This document shows, one piece after another, positions 39,899 to 49,579 of a stretch of 64,000 bases of DNA (position 1 is its first letter; every line of letters starts with the position of its first letter). Source of the stretch: Crocinitomicaceae bacterium. GTDB taxonomy: Bacteria > Bacteroidota > Bacteroidia > Flavobacteriales_D > Crocinitomicaceae. Under the pieces are notes generated by a model, which saw only the letters and a list, made by a program, of their open reading frames with translations, was not told the DNA's origin and made no database searches. Location: positions 36,089-100,088 of the forward strand of contig JAURGK010000005.1 in assembly GCA_030833845.1 (NCBI GenBank). The letters are read 5' to 3'. The translations under genes and the position numbers were made by a program.

Positions 39899-40890
39899 TG
39901 GCTTCAGACAATTTTGTTGATTATGTAAAAATTCATTGCACCTCTGGCAATGGCGGTGGTGGATCTACTCACTTTCGTAGAGAAAAATACATTCCAAAAG
40001 GTGGTCCTGATGGGGGTGACGGTGGCCGAGGAGGCCATGTGATCTTGCGCGGCAATAAACAACTCTGGACACTTCTTCATTTGAAGTTTAAAAAACACAT
40101 CAAAGCCGGTCATGGCGCTCACGGTTCAGGTAATTTAAAAACAGGCGCTCAGGGCGAGGATACTTATATTGACGTGCCGCTTGGCACCTTGGCTAAGGAT
40201 GCCGAGACAGGCGAGGTGCTCTTTGAAATCACCGAGGAAGGGGAAGAGCGCATCATTCAACGCGGCGGACGCGGCGGTTTGGGAAACAATAATTTTAAAT
40301 CACCTACCAACCAAACACCTCGCTACGCCCAGCCCGGAGAGGAAGGCCAAGAAGGTTGGAAAATTTTAGAATTAAAAATCCTTGCTGATGTTGGCCTTGT
40401 AGGTTTTCCAAATGCAGGCAAGAGTACTCTACTTTCAGTACTTTCTGCAGCAAAACCAGAAATTGGCGACTATCCTTTTACCACCTTGAGGCCTAATTTG
40501 GGAATAGTATCCTACAGGGACTACCGCTCCTTTGTGATGGCTGATATACCAGGAATTATTGAAGGTGCACACACCGGAAAGGGCCTAGGCCTCAGATTTT
40601 TGAGGCATATTGAACGCAATTCTCTTTTGTTGTTTATGGTCCCGGCAGATGCTGATGACCTTCACAAAGAATACCAAATTTTACTCAACGAGCTCAAGCA
40701 ATATAACCCAGAATTATTGCACAAAGAACGCTTGTTAGCCATCACCAAATCAGACATGCTCGACGAGGAGCTCAAAGCTGAACTATCTAAAGATTTGCCA
40801 AAAATACCTCATCTCTTTATCTCCTCTGTTGCACAACAAGGTTTGACAGAATTGAAAGATTTGATTTGGAAACACCTCAATCATGATTGA
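39898..40890 (+). CDS. obgE: Obg-family GTPase
   Basis: 330 residues. The Gly-rich Obg domain (1-158; [15 protein letters not shown]) is followed by a G domain with G1 [10 protein letters not shown]3 DIPGI, and G4 TKSD, and lacks the C-terminal OCT domain. It acts in 50S ribosome assembly. Overlaps the PAP2 gene by 8 bp. Confidence 0.97.
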   Translation: MASDNFVDYVKIHCTSGNGGGGSTHFRREKYIPKGGPDGGDGGRGGHVILRGNKQLWTLLHLKFKKHIKAGHGAHGSGNLKTGAQGEDTYIDVPLGTLAKDAETGEVLFEITEEGEERIIQRGGRGGLGNNNFKSPTNQTPRYAQPGEEGQEGWKILELKILADVGLVGFPNAGKSTLLSVLSAAKPEIGDYPFTTLRPNLGIVSYRDYRSFVMADIPGIIEGAHTGKGLGLRFLRHIERNSLLLFMVPADADDLHKEYQILLNELKQYNPELLHKERLLAITKSDMLDEELKAELSKDLPKIPHLFISSVAQQGLTELKDLIWKHLNHD

Positions 40891-41470
40891 TTTTTTACTT
40901 GGCCTAGATGTGCAGTTGCTTTTATTTATCAATAAATTAAACGCACCCTGGCTTGATGAATTCATGTGGCAAGTTTCCTCTAAATGGATCAATATTCCGG
41001 TAGGAATAGTCATTATTTATTTTTTAAATACGCAATTAAATTATAGAAAAACGACCTCAGTTGTGTTGATAACTATGGGTATAGTCCTCCTTACAGATAG
41101 TTTGTCGACTCACCTTTTTAAGGAAGTTTTTTTGCGTTTAAGACCTTCGCATGACCCTTCTTTAAGTGATCAGTTGCATTTTTACTTCGTGCACCCAAAT
41201 CAAGCTTATCTCGGTGGTCAATACGGATTTTTATCGGCTCATGCAGCTAATTTAGCCGCAGTATTTGCTTTGTTATATGGTTTTTTCTCGTTGAATAAAA
41301 AGCTGCTTTACATTTTTACTTTCTACGTAGTTTTAGTTGGTTATAGCCGAATCTATTTAGGTGTACATTTTCCACTCGATGTATTGTGCGGATTTTTCTT
41401 TGGAGGCCTCATGGGATGGCTCACTAGAAAATTGTTAATGGATAAAATACTTGCAAAATGGGCTTTTTGA
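40883..41470 (+). CDS. PAP2-family membrane phosphatase
   Basis: 195 residues with about five membrane helices. The phosphatase triad is spread over [11 protein letters not shown] (K-x6-RP), GFLSAHAAN (SAHA in place of the usual SGH) and [14 protein letters not shown] (SR-x5-H). Probable undecaprenyl-diphosphate or lipid phosphatase. It overlaps obgE by 8 bp and crcB by 13 bp. Confidence 0.9.
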   Translation: MIDFLLGLDVQLLLFINKLNAPWLDEFMWQVSSKWINIPVGIVIIYFLNTQLNYRKTTSVVLITMGIVLLTDSLSTHLFKEVFLRLRPSHDPSLSDQLHFYFVHPNQAYLGGQYGFLSAHAANLAAVFALLYGFFSLNKKLLYIFTFYVVLVGYSRIYLGVHFPLDVLCGFFFGGLMGWLTRKLLMDKILAKWAF

Positions 41471-41820
41471 GTTATGTGTTGGTTTTCATTGGCGGAGGCA
41501 TTGGCAGTGCATTGCGTTTTTTACTTGCCAAATTCATTGTTTTTCAGCCCAGTCATTTTCCTTGGGCAACCCTTCTGAGCAATGTACTTGCAACGTTTAT
41601 TTTGGCATTAGTGCTTTATTTTTTCAAAGATGCGGCAAAATGGCCAACCCTAGCACCCTTGGTTGTAGTAGGCTTCTGTGGAGGGTTTTCAACCTTCAGC
41701 ACCTTTTCTTATGAAAATTACCTGCTCTTACAGCAAGGGCAACTGGTTATTTTTTTGCTCAATGTGCTGGTTTCGCTTGGTTTTGGATTGCTTGGATTTT
41801 GGTTTTTGGCCAGGTCCTGA
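41458..41820 (+). CDS. crcB: Fluoride channel CrcB/Fluc
   Basis: 120 residues, four membrane helices. Family motifs: [16 protein letters not shown], the first-helix Arg, and [16 protein letters not shown] with the phenylalanine box and Na+ site. It forms a dual-topology dimer that exports fluoride. No fluoride riboswitch precedes it, as it lies within an operon. Its last 93 bp overlap the 3' end of the cryptochrome gene on the other strand. Confidence 0.95.
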   Translation: MGFLSYVLVFIGGGIGSALRFLLAKFIVFQPSHFPWATLLSNVLATFILALVLYFFKDAAKWPTLAPLVVVGFCGGFSTFSTFSYENYLLLQQGQLVIFLLNVLVSLGFGLLGFWFLARS

Positions 41821-43272
41821 GGGCCTTACTAAGGAATTCAATATTTTTTGATTTTCAAGCTTTGCTGCTGGGCTTTTACGTAGATCCCAAAGAAATTTTC
41901 TTTCCTCTTTGCGCTGATTCAATGGATCTATGATGGGTTCAGGGTAGTCCTTACCCAATTGGAATTGATGCATTTGTTGATCCAATTTTGTCATTTTCCA
42001 GGGCTCGTGTATAAAAGGTAGAGGCAACATCTTCAATTCTGGCACCCATTTTTTGATGAATTCTGCTCTTGGGTCATGTTTCAAACTATTGTGAACGGGG
42101 TTGTATACTCGTATGGTATTGACACCCGTGGTGCCAGCTTGCATCTGAAATTGTGGGTAATGTATTCCAGGTTCGAAATCCAAAAATAATTGGGCTAGAT
42201 GATCTACGCCATCTTTCCAATTTTGCAATAAGTGGTGGCATAAGAACGATACCAAAAGCGCTCTCATTCTAAAGTTAATCCACCCGGTTTGTGCCAAACA
42301 ACGCATATTGGCATCGACCAATGGAAAACCTGTTTGCCCCAATTTCCAGGCGTTCAGGTAGGCTTCATTTTTTGGATAGCTTACATTTTCATAAGCCTTG
42401 TTGATGCATGTAGTTGCATAGGAGCAATCAGTTTCAAATTTTTGAATAAAATGACAATGCCAGTGCAGCCTGGTTAAAAAAGCATCGAAGTTTTTTTTAT
42501 TTTCTGGATTTTTGTTCATGTAGCTTGAAGTATGCCTAACAACCTGGCGAATTGAAAGGTTGCCCCAAGCTATAAAAGGCGACAAACGGCTACAACTTCT
42601 TCTGCTCAGTGCAGGTTTAGATATCCCGTGTTGATAATTCGAGATCCGATTGATCAAAAAATCATTGAGATACTTTTGGGCAAATTTGGGTCCGGCCTTT
42701 TGAAAATAAATCGGATAGATGGCGATATCTTTAAGAATAGATGTTGGAATTTCAAACGCGTGATCCCATTGAATAGTCGCCCTTTGTTCAAAAGTATTAT
42801 TAATTACCGGGCTGTTCACATAACTAAACCATTGTTTGTCCCAGTCTTTTCTGTTTTTAATGCCACGTACAATGCCATCCCTTTGAAATTCGTGCCACTC
42901 TGTTTGATGCTTTTTAAGCAGCGCTTTTAATTGCAGGTCTCTATGAAAAGTTCTCGTTGGCCCACTTTCTTGGTAGCTCCAAATTTGTTTCACCTTATAG
43001 GTGGACAACAGTGAGTTGAATATTTGTGAAGCAGTGCCGTAGCATAGGGTAATTTTTCTATCCAAAGAGGCTAATTGTGCATTGATTTGTATGATGGATT
43101 GCCATTGAAATTGCCAATGGCGTAAGCTATTTTCAGGAGCGCTCCATTCTTGGGGCTCAAGAAGCCAAATATACAGAAGAGGCAGTTGGCTGTGTTCGGC
43201 GGCTTCAAGTGCTGCATGATCCATTAGCCGCAAATCGCGTTTAAACCAGACTATACCTATCTCATTGCTCAT
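41728..43272 (-). CDS. Cryptochrome/photolyase family flavoprotein
   Basis: 514 residues. The N-terminal antenna domain starts with [20 protein letters not shown]. The C-terminal FAD domain shows [52 protein letters not shown] and [21 protein letters not shown]. Where classical CPD photolyases have DGDxAxNxxxWQW it has [20 protein letters not shown], so it belongs to a separate clade that I also recall in cyanobacteria and marine bacteria; repair or signalling role is open. The basic tail ([17 protein letters not shown]) is antisense to crcB. ATG 43272 overlaps the preceding gene by 11 bp. Confidence 0.88.
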   Translation of the reverse strand: MSNEIGIVWFKRDLRLMDHAALEAAEHSQLPLLYIWLLEPQEWSAPENSLRHWQFQWQSIIQINAQLASLDRKITLCYGTASQIFNSLLSTYKVKQIWSYQESGPTRTFHRDLQLKALLKKHQTEWHEFQRDGIVRGIKNRKDWDKQWFSYVNSPVINNTFEQRATIQWDHAFEIPTSILKDIAIYPIYFQKAGPKFAQKYLNDFLINRISNYQHGISKPALSRRSCSRLSPFIAWGNLSIRQVVRHTSSYMNKNPENKKNFDAFLTRLHWHCHFIQKFETDCSYATTCINKAYENVSYPKNEAYLNAWKLGQTGFPLVDANMRCLAQTGWINFRMRALLVSFLCHHLLQNWKDGVDHLAQLFLDFEPGIHYPQFQMQAGTTGVNTIRVYNPVHNSLKHDPRAEFIKKWVPELKMLPLPFIHEPWKMTKLDQQMHQFQLGKDYPEPIIDPLNQRKEERKFLWDLRKSPAAKLENQKILNSLVRPSGPGQKPKSKQSKTKRNQHIEQKNNQLPLL

Positions 43273-44353
43273 TTGAAAGATGCTTGTGCACTTTTTTCCA
43301 GAAATTGAAAAATGAACCCGGTGCTTTTTCAAAGTCTGGAAGCAGCCAATCTCGGGCATCTTTATCAATTGGATAAGCTGCCATAAGTGGATGTTCTTTG
43401 GTATAGCATTGCTCGAGTTTTAAATTTGTGGCTAAGTTGTCCCAATGACCCACATAAATTTGAATATCAGGGATATTTAATTTTGCTAAATCATTAATCC
43501 AGTTAAAATTCTGTTCTGTGAATGGGTACTCTTGCCAATGAGAGAGGTCCCAAAACAAAATGCGGTTACCTTTTGTCGAATAGCGCCATTCGGGATCGAG
43601 GTGGTATGGGGTATATAGGTAGGTCGGTAAATTCGTATCTATTGATAGCTGCTTTGGATTTTTAGGCACAAATGCATAGCTTGGAGCAACCCAATCACAC
43701 TCGATTTTCAATTGCGGTAATTTGTCGTAGGAGGTATCTAAGAAGGTTTGGTGTTGGTTACTCTTGGCATATTTATTGATGTTTTCTTGATTGGCAAAAT
43801 AAACTTTGGGTGCGTTTGCCCCACAGACCCACTGCCAACTCAAATGATTACTAGCTGCATCGGCATCACACAAAAGTGAAAACATCCATTTTGCTGCCGT
43901 TTTCCAGTAGGCACCATAGTGATTACAAACTAAACTGGCCACATACATACGCATGTGATTGTGCATGTATCCAGTCTTAAAGAGCCCTAAGAGTGCCTGG
44001 TCAATGGCGTCGATGCCTGTTTGGGCGCTCAGAATTTCATTGGGCAGGTAATCGTAATCTTGAATCCAAAGTTGCTTGTTTCTTAATTCTACTTGAGGGT
44101 TGTGGTGTTGCCAAATGCGTTGGGCATGTTCGCGCCAACAAAGCTCCATTACAAAGGCTTCCATCTCATGTAAAGTGAATCCTTTGGCTTTGAGTCTTTG
44201 GTATACATCGCCAATAGAAATGACTCCACGTGATAAATAGGGCGATAGTCTGCTCACAGCGCCGTCTAAGTAATTGCGTGTTTTGCCGTAAGCAATAGGG
44301 TCAAAGGCATCTATTTGAGCTTGAATTTCAGCGTAATGGAGTAGTGGCATCAT
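43262..44353 (-). CDS. Antenna-less photolyase-like FAD-binding protein
   Basis: 363 residues. It begins directly with the photolyase FAD domain: [51 protein letters not shown] and [19 protein letters not shown]. The usual alpha/beta antenna domain of about 200 residues is absent from the N-terminus. After about residue 245 comes a 115-residue C-terminal domain ([34 protein letters not shown]) that I cannot place. Start ATG 44353 overlaps the SDR stop (ATGATG); its end overlaps the cryptochrome by 11 bp. FAD binding is likely; function unknown. Confidence 0.82.
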   Translation of the reverse strand: MMPLLHYAEIQAQIDAFDPIAYGKTRNYLDGAVSRLSPYLSRGVISIGDVYQRLKAKGFTLHEMEAFVMELCWREHAQRIWQHHNPQVELRNKQLWIQDYDYLPNEILSAQTGIDAIDQALLGLFKTGYMHNHMRMYVASLVCNHYGAYWKTAAKWMFSLLCDADAASNHLSWQWVCGANAPKVYFANQENINKYAKSNQHQTFLDTSYDKLPQLKIECDWVAPSYAFVPKNPKQLSIDTNLPTYLYTPYHLDPEWRYSTKGNRILFWDLSHWQEYPFTEQNFNWINDLAKLNIPDIQIYVGHWDNLATNLKLEQCYTKEHPLMAAYPIDKDARDWLLPDFEKAPGSFFNFWKKVHKHLSNEQ

Positions 44354-45048
44354 ACGCGTAGGCTGGAAATTCCGCCATCTACATGAATTACTTGCCCGCT
44401 CATCCAAGAGGCTTTGTCGCTGAGTAAAAAACTAGCCATATGGGCTATATCAGCAGGTTCGCCGACGCGTTTTAATGGATGCCTGGCCGCATTGGCTTCT
44501 TTTTTAGCATCCGAATTCAATAGATTTTCAGCCAAAGGTGTATTTGTCAAGGATGGTGCAATGGCATTTACCCTGATTTTTGGTGCAAATTCTGCTGCAA
44601 GTGCTCTTGTGAGGCCCTCTAGGGCTCCTTTAGAAGCAGAAACGAGCGAATGAAATGGAAGACCTTGTTGGACTGCAACTGTTGAAAAGAGCACTACACT
44701 CGCTAATTGACTTTTTTTAAGTGACGGCAGTGCACTTTGAATGACTTGAATGGCTCCTAAAACTTGCAATTGATAATCCATTTGAAAATCTTCTATACTC
44801 AGTCTGTTGAAGGGCTTGAGTAAAATATTTCCTGGGCAATAAACCAATCCATCTAACACTTCTGGTAGTTCCAAAGAGTTGTGCTGCATTGCACTGTAGG
44901 GTTGCCATGAAATTTGTGAATGGGCTAAGGGTGGGGTGGTTTGCCCAAAGGTGGCATATACTTGGTGGCCATCACTGGCAAGTTGTTGGGCAAGGGCAAG
45001 ACCGATTCCTTTTGAGGCGCCAATAATGGCTATTTTTTTTGTTTCCAT
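44350..45048 (-). CDS. SDR family oxidoreductase
   Basis: 232 residues of the classical short-chain dehydrogenase fold. AIIGASKGIGLALAQQLAS binds NAD(P), the LVYCPGN segment stands where NNAG is usual, and the catalytic Ser and Lys lie in SLVSASKGALEGLTRALAAE. The usual YxxxK tyrosine appears as S in this segment (VSASKG), so the active site differs from classical SDRs. GGISSLRV at the C-terminus. First gene of the operon with the two photolyase-like proteins. Substrate unknown. Confidence 0.88.
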   Translation of the reverse strand: METKKIAIIGASKGIGLALAQQLASDGHQVYATFGQTTPPLAHSQISWQPYSAMQHNSLELPEVLDGLVYCPGNILLKPFNRLSIEDFQMDYQLQVLGAIQVIQSALPSLKKSQLASVVLFSTVAVQQGLPFHSLVSASKGALEGLTRALAAEFAPKIRVNAIAPSLTNTPLAENLLNSDAKKEANAARHPLKRVGEPADIAHMASFLLSDKASWMSGQVIHVDGGISSLRV

Positions 45049-45102
45049 TTTTATGTAACAAATTAATGCTACCTTGGTTTACATTATAGTAAAAAACTCG
45101 TT

Positions 45103-45843
45103 ATGGATTTTCTCAAACAACATTTTGCTACGGCGCTCATTGCTATAGCCATAATTGTTACGGGCCTTATTCTTGGAAGGTCATATTTATCAAAAGGCAA
45201 ACCAGATGACACGGTTTCGGTGGTGGGCTTGGGAGAGAAATCTTTTGATTCAGATTTGATTGTTTGGCGTGCTTCATTCTCGCGTCGAAGTTATGAGCTA
45301 AAAGATGCTTATGCCCAACTGAATGCAGATATAAGAAAAGTCAGGGCTTATTTGAAGTCTCAAGGCATCAGCGAAGATGAAATGGTTTTTGAGGCTGCTG
45401 ATATTAGCAAAGAATGGTCGAGAATTTATGATGAGGAGGGGAATTTACGTCAGACAATATTTGATGGTTACTCTTTGAATCAAAGTGTGAAGATCAGTTC
45501 AAAAAAAGTCAATGTCGTAGAGCAAACTTCTCGTCAGGTTTCCGAATTAATAGATGCTGGCATTGAGCTCAATTCAGAGGCACCTGAATATTACTATACA
45601 AAATTAGCTCAATTGAAACTTAAAATGATTGAATCAGCGACCAAAGATGCCCACCAACGTGCCGAAAAAATTGCCGAGAATGGCGGCGGATCTTTAGGAA
45701 AGCTCAAACACGCTGACATGGGCGTATTTCAAATTACCGCCGAGAATTCTTCAGAGGAGTACGAATGGGGCGGGAGTTTCAATACATCTTCAAGACGAAA
45801 AACGGCCAATATTACCATTCGATTGAAATACGCCCTTGACTAA
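45103..45843 (+). CDS. SIMPL domain (DUF541) membrane-anchored protein
   Basis: 246 residues. One N-terminal helix (FATALIAIAIIVTGLILG), then the SIMPL domain with DTVSVVGLGEKSFDSDLIVWRA and DAHQRAEKIAENGGGSLGKL. Members sit in the periplasm; the function is poorly known. Own transcription is suggested by divergence from the SDR gene. Near-consensus TACCTTGG lies upstream. Confidence 0.88.
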   Translation: MDFLKQHFATALIAIAIIVTGLILGRSYLSKGKPDDTVSVVGLGEKSFDSDLIVWRASFSRRSYELKDAYAQLNADIRKVRAYLKSQGISEDEMVFEAADISKEWSRIYDEEGNLRQTIFDGYSLNQSVKISSKKVNVVEQTSRQVSELIDAGIELNSEAPEYYYTKLAQLKLKMIESATKDAHQRAEKIAENGGGSLGKLKHADMGVFQITAENSSEEYEWGGSFNTSSRRKTANITIRLKYALD

Positions 45844-45849
45844 TCGTAT

Positions 45850-46857
45850 TTAAAGAAATTGGCTCTTATCTAGCTGCAACCATTCTAAGGCTGCATTGGC
45901 AAAGATATCTTCCTTAATGGCGGCACTTAAATTGCTCTCTTCAATAAACCTACCAATTTCAAGGTCTCCGAGAGGGAAGGGGTAATCGCTCCCTAAACAA
46001 ACTCTTCTAGATCCTTGCATTTTTAGAATATAATGCAGCGCATCAATGTCATGGGTTATGCTATCTACCCAGAATTTACCAAGGTAAGTACGCGGGTTGT
46101 GCGGGTTATCGATAGCTACTAAATCTGGTCGGCAATTATATCCATGTTCGATACGGCCTAGTGTCGGTAAAAACGAACCACCTGCATGCGAAAAACAAAC
46201 ACGCAAATTTGGCAAACGTTCTAGCACTCCTCCAAATATCAATGAACAAGCAGCACGTGAAGTTTCGGCGGGCATACCTACGAGCCATGGAAGCCAGTAT
46301 TTTTTCATACTTTCAAAGCCCATCATTTGCCAAGGATGAATCATGAGGGCCATGTTTAATCTTTCACAAGCTTCAAAAATGGGAAAGAATTTTTCTTCGC
46401 TTAGGTTTTCGTCATTGATATTAGAACCAATTTGAACACCTACATGTCCAATGGCCTTAGCGCGCTCCAATTCTAGAATGGCTGCCTCTGGGTCTTGCAT
46501 TGGAATGGTAGCCAAACCGATGTAATTTTTTGGGTGACGCGCAACAAGCTCAGCAATATGATCATTCAAAAATCTAGAAAGTTCAGCCGCATCTGCCGTT
46601 TTGGCCCAATAGGAAAACATAACGGGGATGGTACAAACGACTTGAACTTGAGTATCAAATTGCTCATATTCGGTGATGCGCAGCTGCTCATCCCAACAAT
46701 TCTCTACAATGCGTCTAAAAAACTGCCCACCCTGCATCATGTTGGCACTACCATCGGCATTTGGTTCTAAATGTATGAACTTGCCATAGCCAAACTTTTG
46801 TGTCCAATTGGGCATCGTTTTTGGCAAAATGTGGCTGTGCATATCTATTTTGAGCAT
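45850..46857 (-). CDS. 2-amino-3-carboxymuconate-6-semialdehyde decarboxylase (ACMSD)
   Basis: 335 residues of the amidohydrolase fold. Metal ligands are His7 and His9 (KIDMHSHILPK), a His in MALMIHPWQ and an Asp in CLGSDYPFPLGDLE; FSHAGGSFLPTLGRIEHG is the other metal region. Long stretches (VPVMFSYWAK-like IPVMFSYWAKTADAAEL; KYWLPWLVGMPAETSRA) match what I know of human and Pseudomonas ACMSD closely. The enzyme diverts kynurenine catabolism away from NAD. No other kynurenine genes are seen here. Confidence 0.93.
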   Translation of the reverse strand: MLKIDMHSHILPKTMPNWTQKFGYGKFIHLEPNADGSANMMQGGQFFRRIVENCWDEQLRITEYEQFDTQVQVVCTIPVMFSYWAKTADAAELSRFLNDHIAELVARHPKNYIGLATIPMQDPEAAILELERAKAIGHVGVQIGSNINDENLSEEKFFPIFEACERLNMALMIHPWQMMGFESMKKYWLPWLVGMPAETSRAACSLIFGGVLERLPNLRVCFSHAGGSFLPTLGRIEHGYNCRPDLVAIDNPHNPRTYLGKFWVDSITHDIDALHYILKMQGSRRVCLGSDYPFPLGDLEIGRFIEESNLSAAIKEDIFANAALEWLQLDKSQFL

Positions 46858-46892
46858 CGAACTGTTTTTTTGTTCACGAAGATACTAAAAAC

Positions 46893-47381
46893 TTAAAGCC
46901 AATAAGCCATGATGTAGTCATCCATCACAAAACCATGGCCGATGTCAAAAAGGGCTTCCTTTTCTATATGAAAACCAACTTTCTTGTAGAATTCTACCGC
47001 CTTATTATCTTTATTCACCTGCAAATAGATTTGCTTTACGCCAGTAAATTCGGCACGTTCAATTGATTTTTCGATGAGTTTTTTACCAATACCCTTCCCA
47101 TGAAAGGAAGGCAGCACATATAGTTTATTGATCTTAAGTTTGGATTGTTCGTCTGTCCATTCCAAGGCCATAAAAGCGACATCTTGCCCCTTGGTATCGA
47201 GAATATAAAACTCATGGCCTTCTCTTTGTTGTTTTAAAAGCAGAGGCGTGCTGTACATCCAATCTAACATAAAGGCAATTTGTTCTGAGCTAATGATATC
47301 CTTGTAAGTTACCGGCCAAATGGCTCTCGCCAAATTTTCTAAAATCGGTAGTTCTTCTGGTAGTGCAGTACGAATTTGCAT
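46893..47381 (-). CDS. GNAT family N-acetyltransferase
   Basis: 162 residues. IRTALPEELPILENLARAIW at the start, the CoA motif VLPSFHGKGIGKKLIEKS, and YLQVNKDNKAVEFYKKVGF near the end. Similar to phosphinothricin/amino-acid acetyltransferases, substrate unknown. ATG 47381 follows the subtilase stop after 1 nt, so it is co-translated. Confidence 0.88.
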   Translation of the reverse strand: MQIRTALPEELPILENLARAIWPVTYKDIISSEQIAFMLDWMYSTPLLLKQQREGHEFYILDTKGQDVAFMALEWTDEQSKLKINKLYVLPSFHGKGIGKKLIEKSIERAEFTGVKQIYLQVNKDNKAVEFYKKVGFHIEKEALFDIGHGFVMDDYIMAYWL

Positions 47382-47382
47382 C

Positions 47383-49554
47383 CTAGATCTTGACAAAAGT
47401 TGACTGTTGGACACAACCATTCAGATGGAGCCGAACAATGTAGGTACCAGCCAAAAGATTTTCAAGATCAATGCCGCCATTGTTGATCTCAAGCCAAAAT
47501 CGTTTACCATCTTGGCTTATTACTTCTGCCTTACTTGGCAGTTCTACAATGGTGAAATATAAATACTGTTGCACCGGGTTGGGGAAAACAGACCAATCCA
47601 ATGGAGCTGCACTTGTCGAATGGCCAAGCGTTTCAATGGCCATCTTCACAGCGGCATAGGCATTGATTTTTCCCGCGCCCCATTGTGCACTTCCTCCTTG
47701 AGGAATTGCCCCGGTGAAATTGTCTTGACGTGCTGTTTGCATGATGATTTCTTTGACTTGAGCTGCTGATAAGTATGGATTCGCCTCGAGCATGAGTGCT
47801 GCTACACCAGCAACCATAGGAGAAGCCATTGAGGTTCCAGAAAACTTCGCAAAGCGATAGGTCGTATTGTTAAACTCGGTGGTAGCAACGCTTGTATAAT
47901 TGCCATCAGTGAAGGAAGAAATAGCAGAGGCAATGGCTACACCTGGGGCCGAAATATCGGGTTTCATTATGCCGTCATAGCGCGGCCCTTTGCTAGAAAA
48001 GGTAGCCAAGGCGCCACCTACCAATGATCCAGAAGCAGTCGCGTATTGCGTAGCATAGGCCGCTACGCTAATGACATCGGCTGCACAGGAGGGTTCGGAG
48101 ATTCCATTTTGGTTGTCGCCGGAACTTGTTCCTACTCCGGCTGCTAAGAAGGCCATACCCCAATTGCCAACATCATTGGTGAGCTCTGTCACGTTCCAGT
48201 AGTTGACGGTGCCTGAGCTTGCCTGAGATTTAAGTTGAACGCGCAAACTGGTGTTTGTATTTTTTACCCTTAAGCGCATTTGAGGCTTGCCATTGAGTGG
48301 GTGTGCTGCATCTGCTGTAATGTTATACCATATGGTATCTTGATTCACCACAAGAAAAGTATCCACATAAGATGCCGTTGTTTCGGTGCTGTAAAAAGGG
48401 CTTTCGGCAAGCACTTGGTTTGATGTATTGGTTATGATGATCCCATTTTCAAAACTCTCACCTGCTTCGCCCCAAGCATGGATGCTTTGCCCCCACATAT
48501 TTGGATTGGCTGCATAGTCGTAAAATTCAATCCTGGATTTGAGTAAATCGTTATTAAAGGTTTTTTTAAGATGAAAATTAACATTGCCATTGTTTCCACC
48601 AGAATTGACAAATACAACGCCCAAATTGGAAAAAGCTGTAATGGCTTGGCTGAGAATAGAAGTTCCGTCTAGGGTTCCAAAATGGTAGAGTCCCCAACTC
48701 ATATTGATGACCAAACGCTTGTTGGCAACTTGGGCTTTTTGATACATCCATTGCCAAGCATCAAGTACTGCACCTTCATCGACAAGAAATGTCACGAATA
48801 AAAACTGTGCACCGAAGGCCACTCCTCGGTAGGGGCTGTCTGCGCCCGCACCGCCAGCAATACTTGCGACATGTGTGCCATGTGTGCCATAACTGTAAAT
48901 ATTAGAAGTGTCACCACCAGCTGCTAGTAAAGCTGTTGTGGTACTATATTCGGTCCCGTAGTTGTAGCCGTTTGGAGCTGGGCCACTTGTTTTGAATTGA
49001 TCCCATGCTGCATAAATACGGTGTTCTTGAAGAAGGGTATCGTAAAAGACAGGGTGGGTGTAGTCAAAACCCCAATCGGTTACTCCAATCAAAACGTTCT
49101 GTCCAGTATATCCTTGCACAAGACCAATGCCTGCATGAACAGAATCGGCATGCAAGTCCTTGATTGCTTTATCGAGATTTGGGTTTATTTTACCAGCAAT
49201 TTGTAAGTAAGAAATACATTGAAGTGTGGCTAATTTATTCAACTGACTCAACGGAACCTTCAGCGTCAGCAGCCCTGAAATGGGAGTCTGAAAAAGGATG
49301 CCGTGATATTCTAGCTCTGAAGATTCAAAACCTTCAGTACAACGTCCCAGCATGGAAAGGTACCATTGGTCATTGATTTGATAAATAGGATATTTTGAAA
49401 CCAGCTCAGGGTTAGTCAAATGTATGTTGGATTCGACTTTTTGAGTTATTTCTTGAAGCTGCAGCTGATCTGCTTTGCTCATTAGTGGCCCAGCAACGAG
49501 AACTGTGCTGCAAAACAGTGTAAAAGCGAAAGCTATATTGAACATAAGGCGCAT
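47383..49554 (-). CDS. Secreted subtilisin-like S8 protease with T9SS type A sorting domain
   Basis: 723 residues. Signal peptide (MRLMFNIAFAFTLFCSTVLVAG), a propeptide, then the S8 domain with Asp160 (IGVTDWGFDYTHP; DWG instead of DTG), His228 (GTHGTHVAS) and Ser575 (FSGTSMASPMVAG). About 200 residues are inserted between His and Ser, probably a jelly-roll or PA-like domain. Residues about 650-723 form the type A sorting domain (WSVFPNPVQQYLYFTI ... LLAGTYIVRLHLNG). Surface or extracellular protease. ATG 49554 lies 3 nt after an exact -7 box. Confidence 0.92.
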   Translation of the reverse strand: MRLMFNIAFAFTLFCSTVLVAGPLMSKADQLQLQEITQKVESNIHLTNPELVSKYPIYQINDQWYLSMLGRCTEGFESSELEYHGILFQTPISGLLTLKVPLSQLNKLATLQCISYLQIAGKINPNLDKAIKDLHADSVHAGIGLVQGYTGQNVLIGVTDWGFDYTHPVFYDTLLQEHRIYAAWDQFKTSGPAPNGYNYGTEYSTTTALLAAGGDTSNIYSYGTHGTHVASIAGGAGADSPYRGVAFGAQFLFVTFLVDEGAVLDAWQWMYQKAQVANKRLVINMSWGLYHFGTLDGTSILSQAITAFSNLGVVFVNSGGNNGNVNFHLKKTFNNDLLKSRIEFYDYAANPNMWGQSIHAWGEAGESFENGIIITNTSNQVLAESPFYSTETTASYVDTFLVVNQDTIWYNITADAAHPLNGKPQMRLRVKNTNTSLRVQLKSQASSGTVNYWNVTELTNDVGNWGMAFLAAGVGTSSGDNQNGISEPSCAADVISVAAYATQYATASGSLVGGALATFSSKGPRYDGIMKPDISAPGVAIASAISSFTDGNYTSVATTEFNNTTYRFAKFSGTSMASPMVAGVAALMLEANPYLSAAQVKEIIMQTARQDNFTGAIPQGGSAQWGAGKINAYAAVKMAIETLGHSTSAAPLDWSVFPNPVQQYLYFTIVELPSKAEVISQDGKRFWLEINNGGIDLENLLAGTYIVRLHLNGCVQQSTFVKI

Positions 49555-49557
49555 GTT

Positions 49558-49565
49558 CAAATATA
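49558..49565 (-). promoter_or_regulatory. -7 box 3 nt before the subtilase gene
   Basis: Minus strand TATATTTG, AAC, then ATG 49554. Confidence 0.55.
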
Positions 49566-49579
49566 ACTAAATTGTCTGC

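Noticed and set aside
41400..41457. Fluoride riboswitch before crcB
   Set aside because: The region is coding sequence of the PAP2 gene and shows no such fold.
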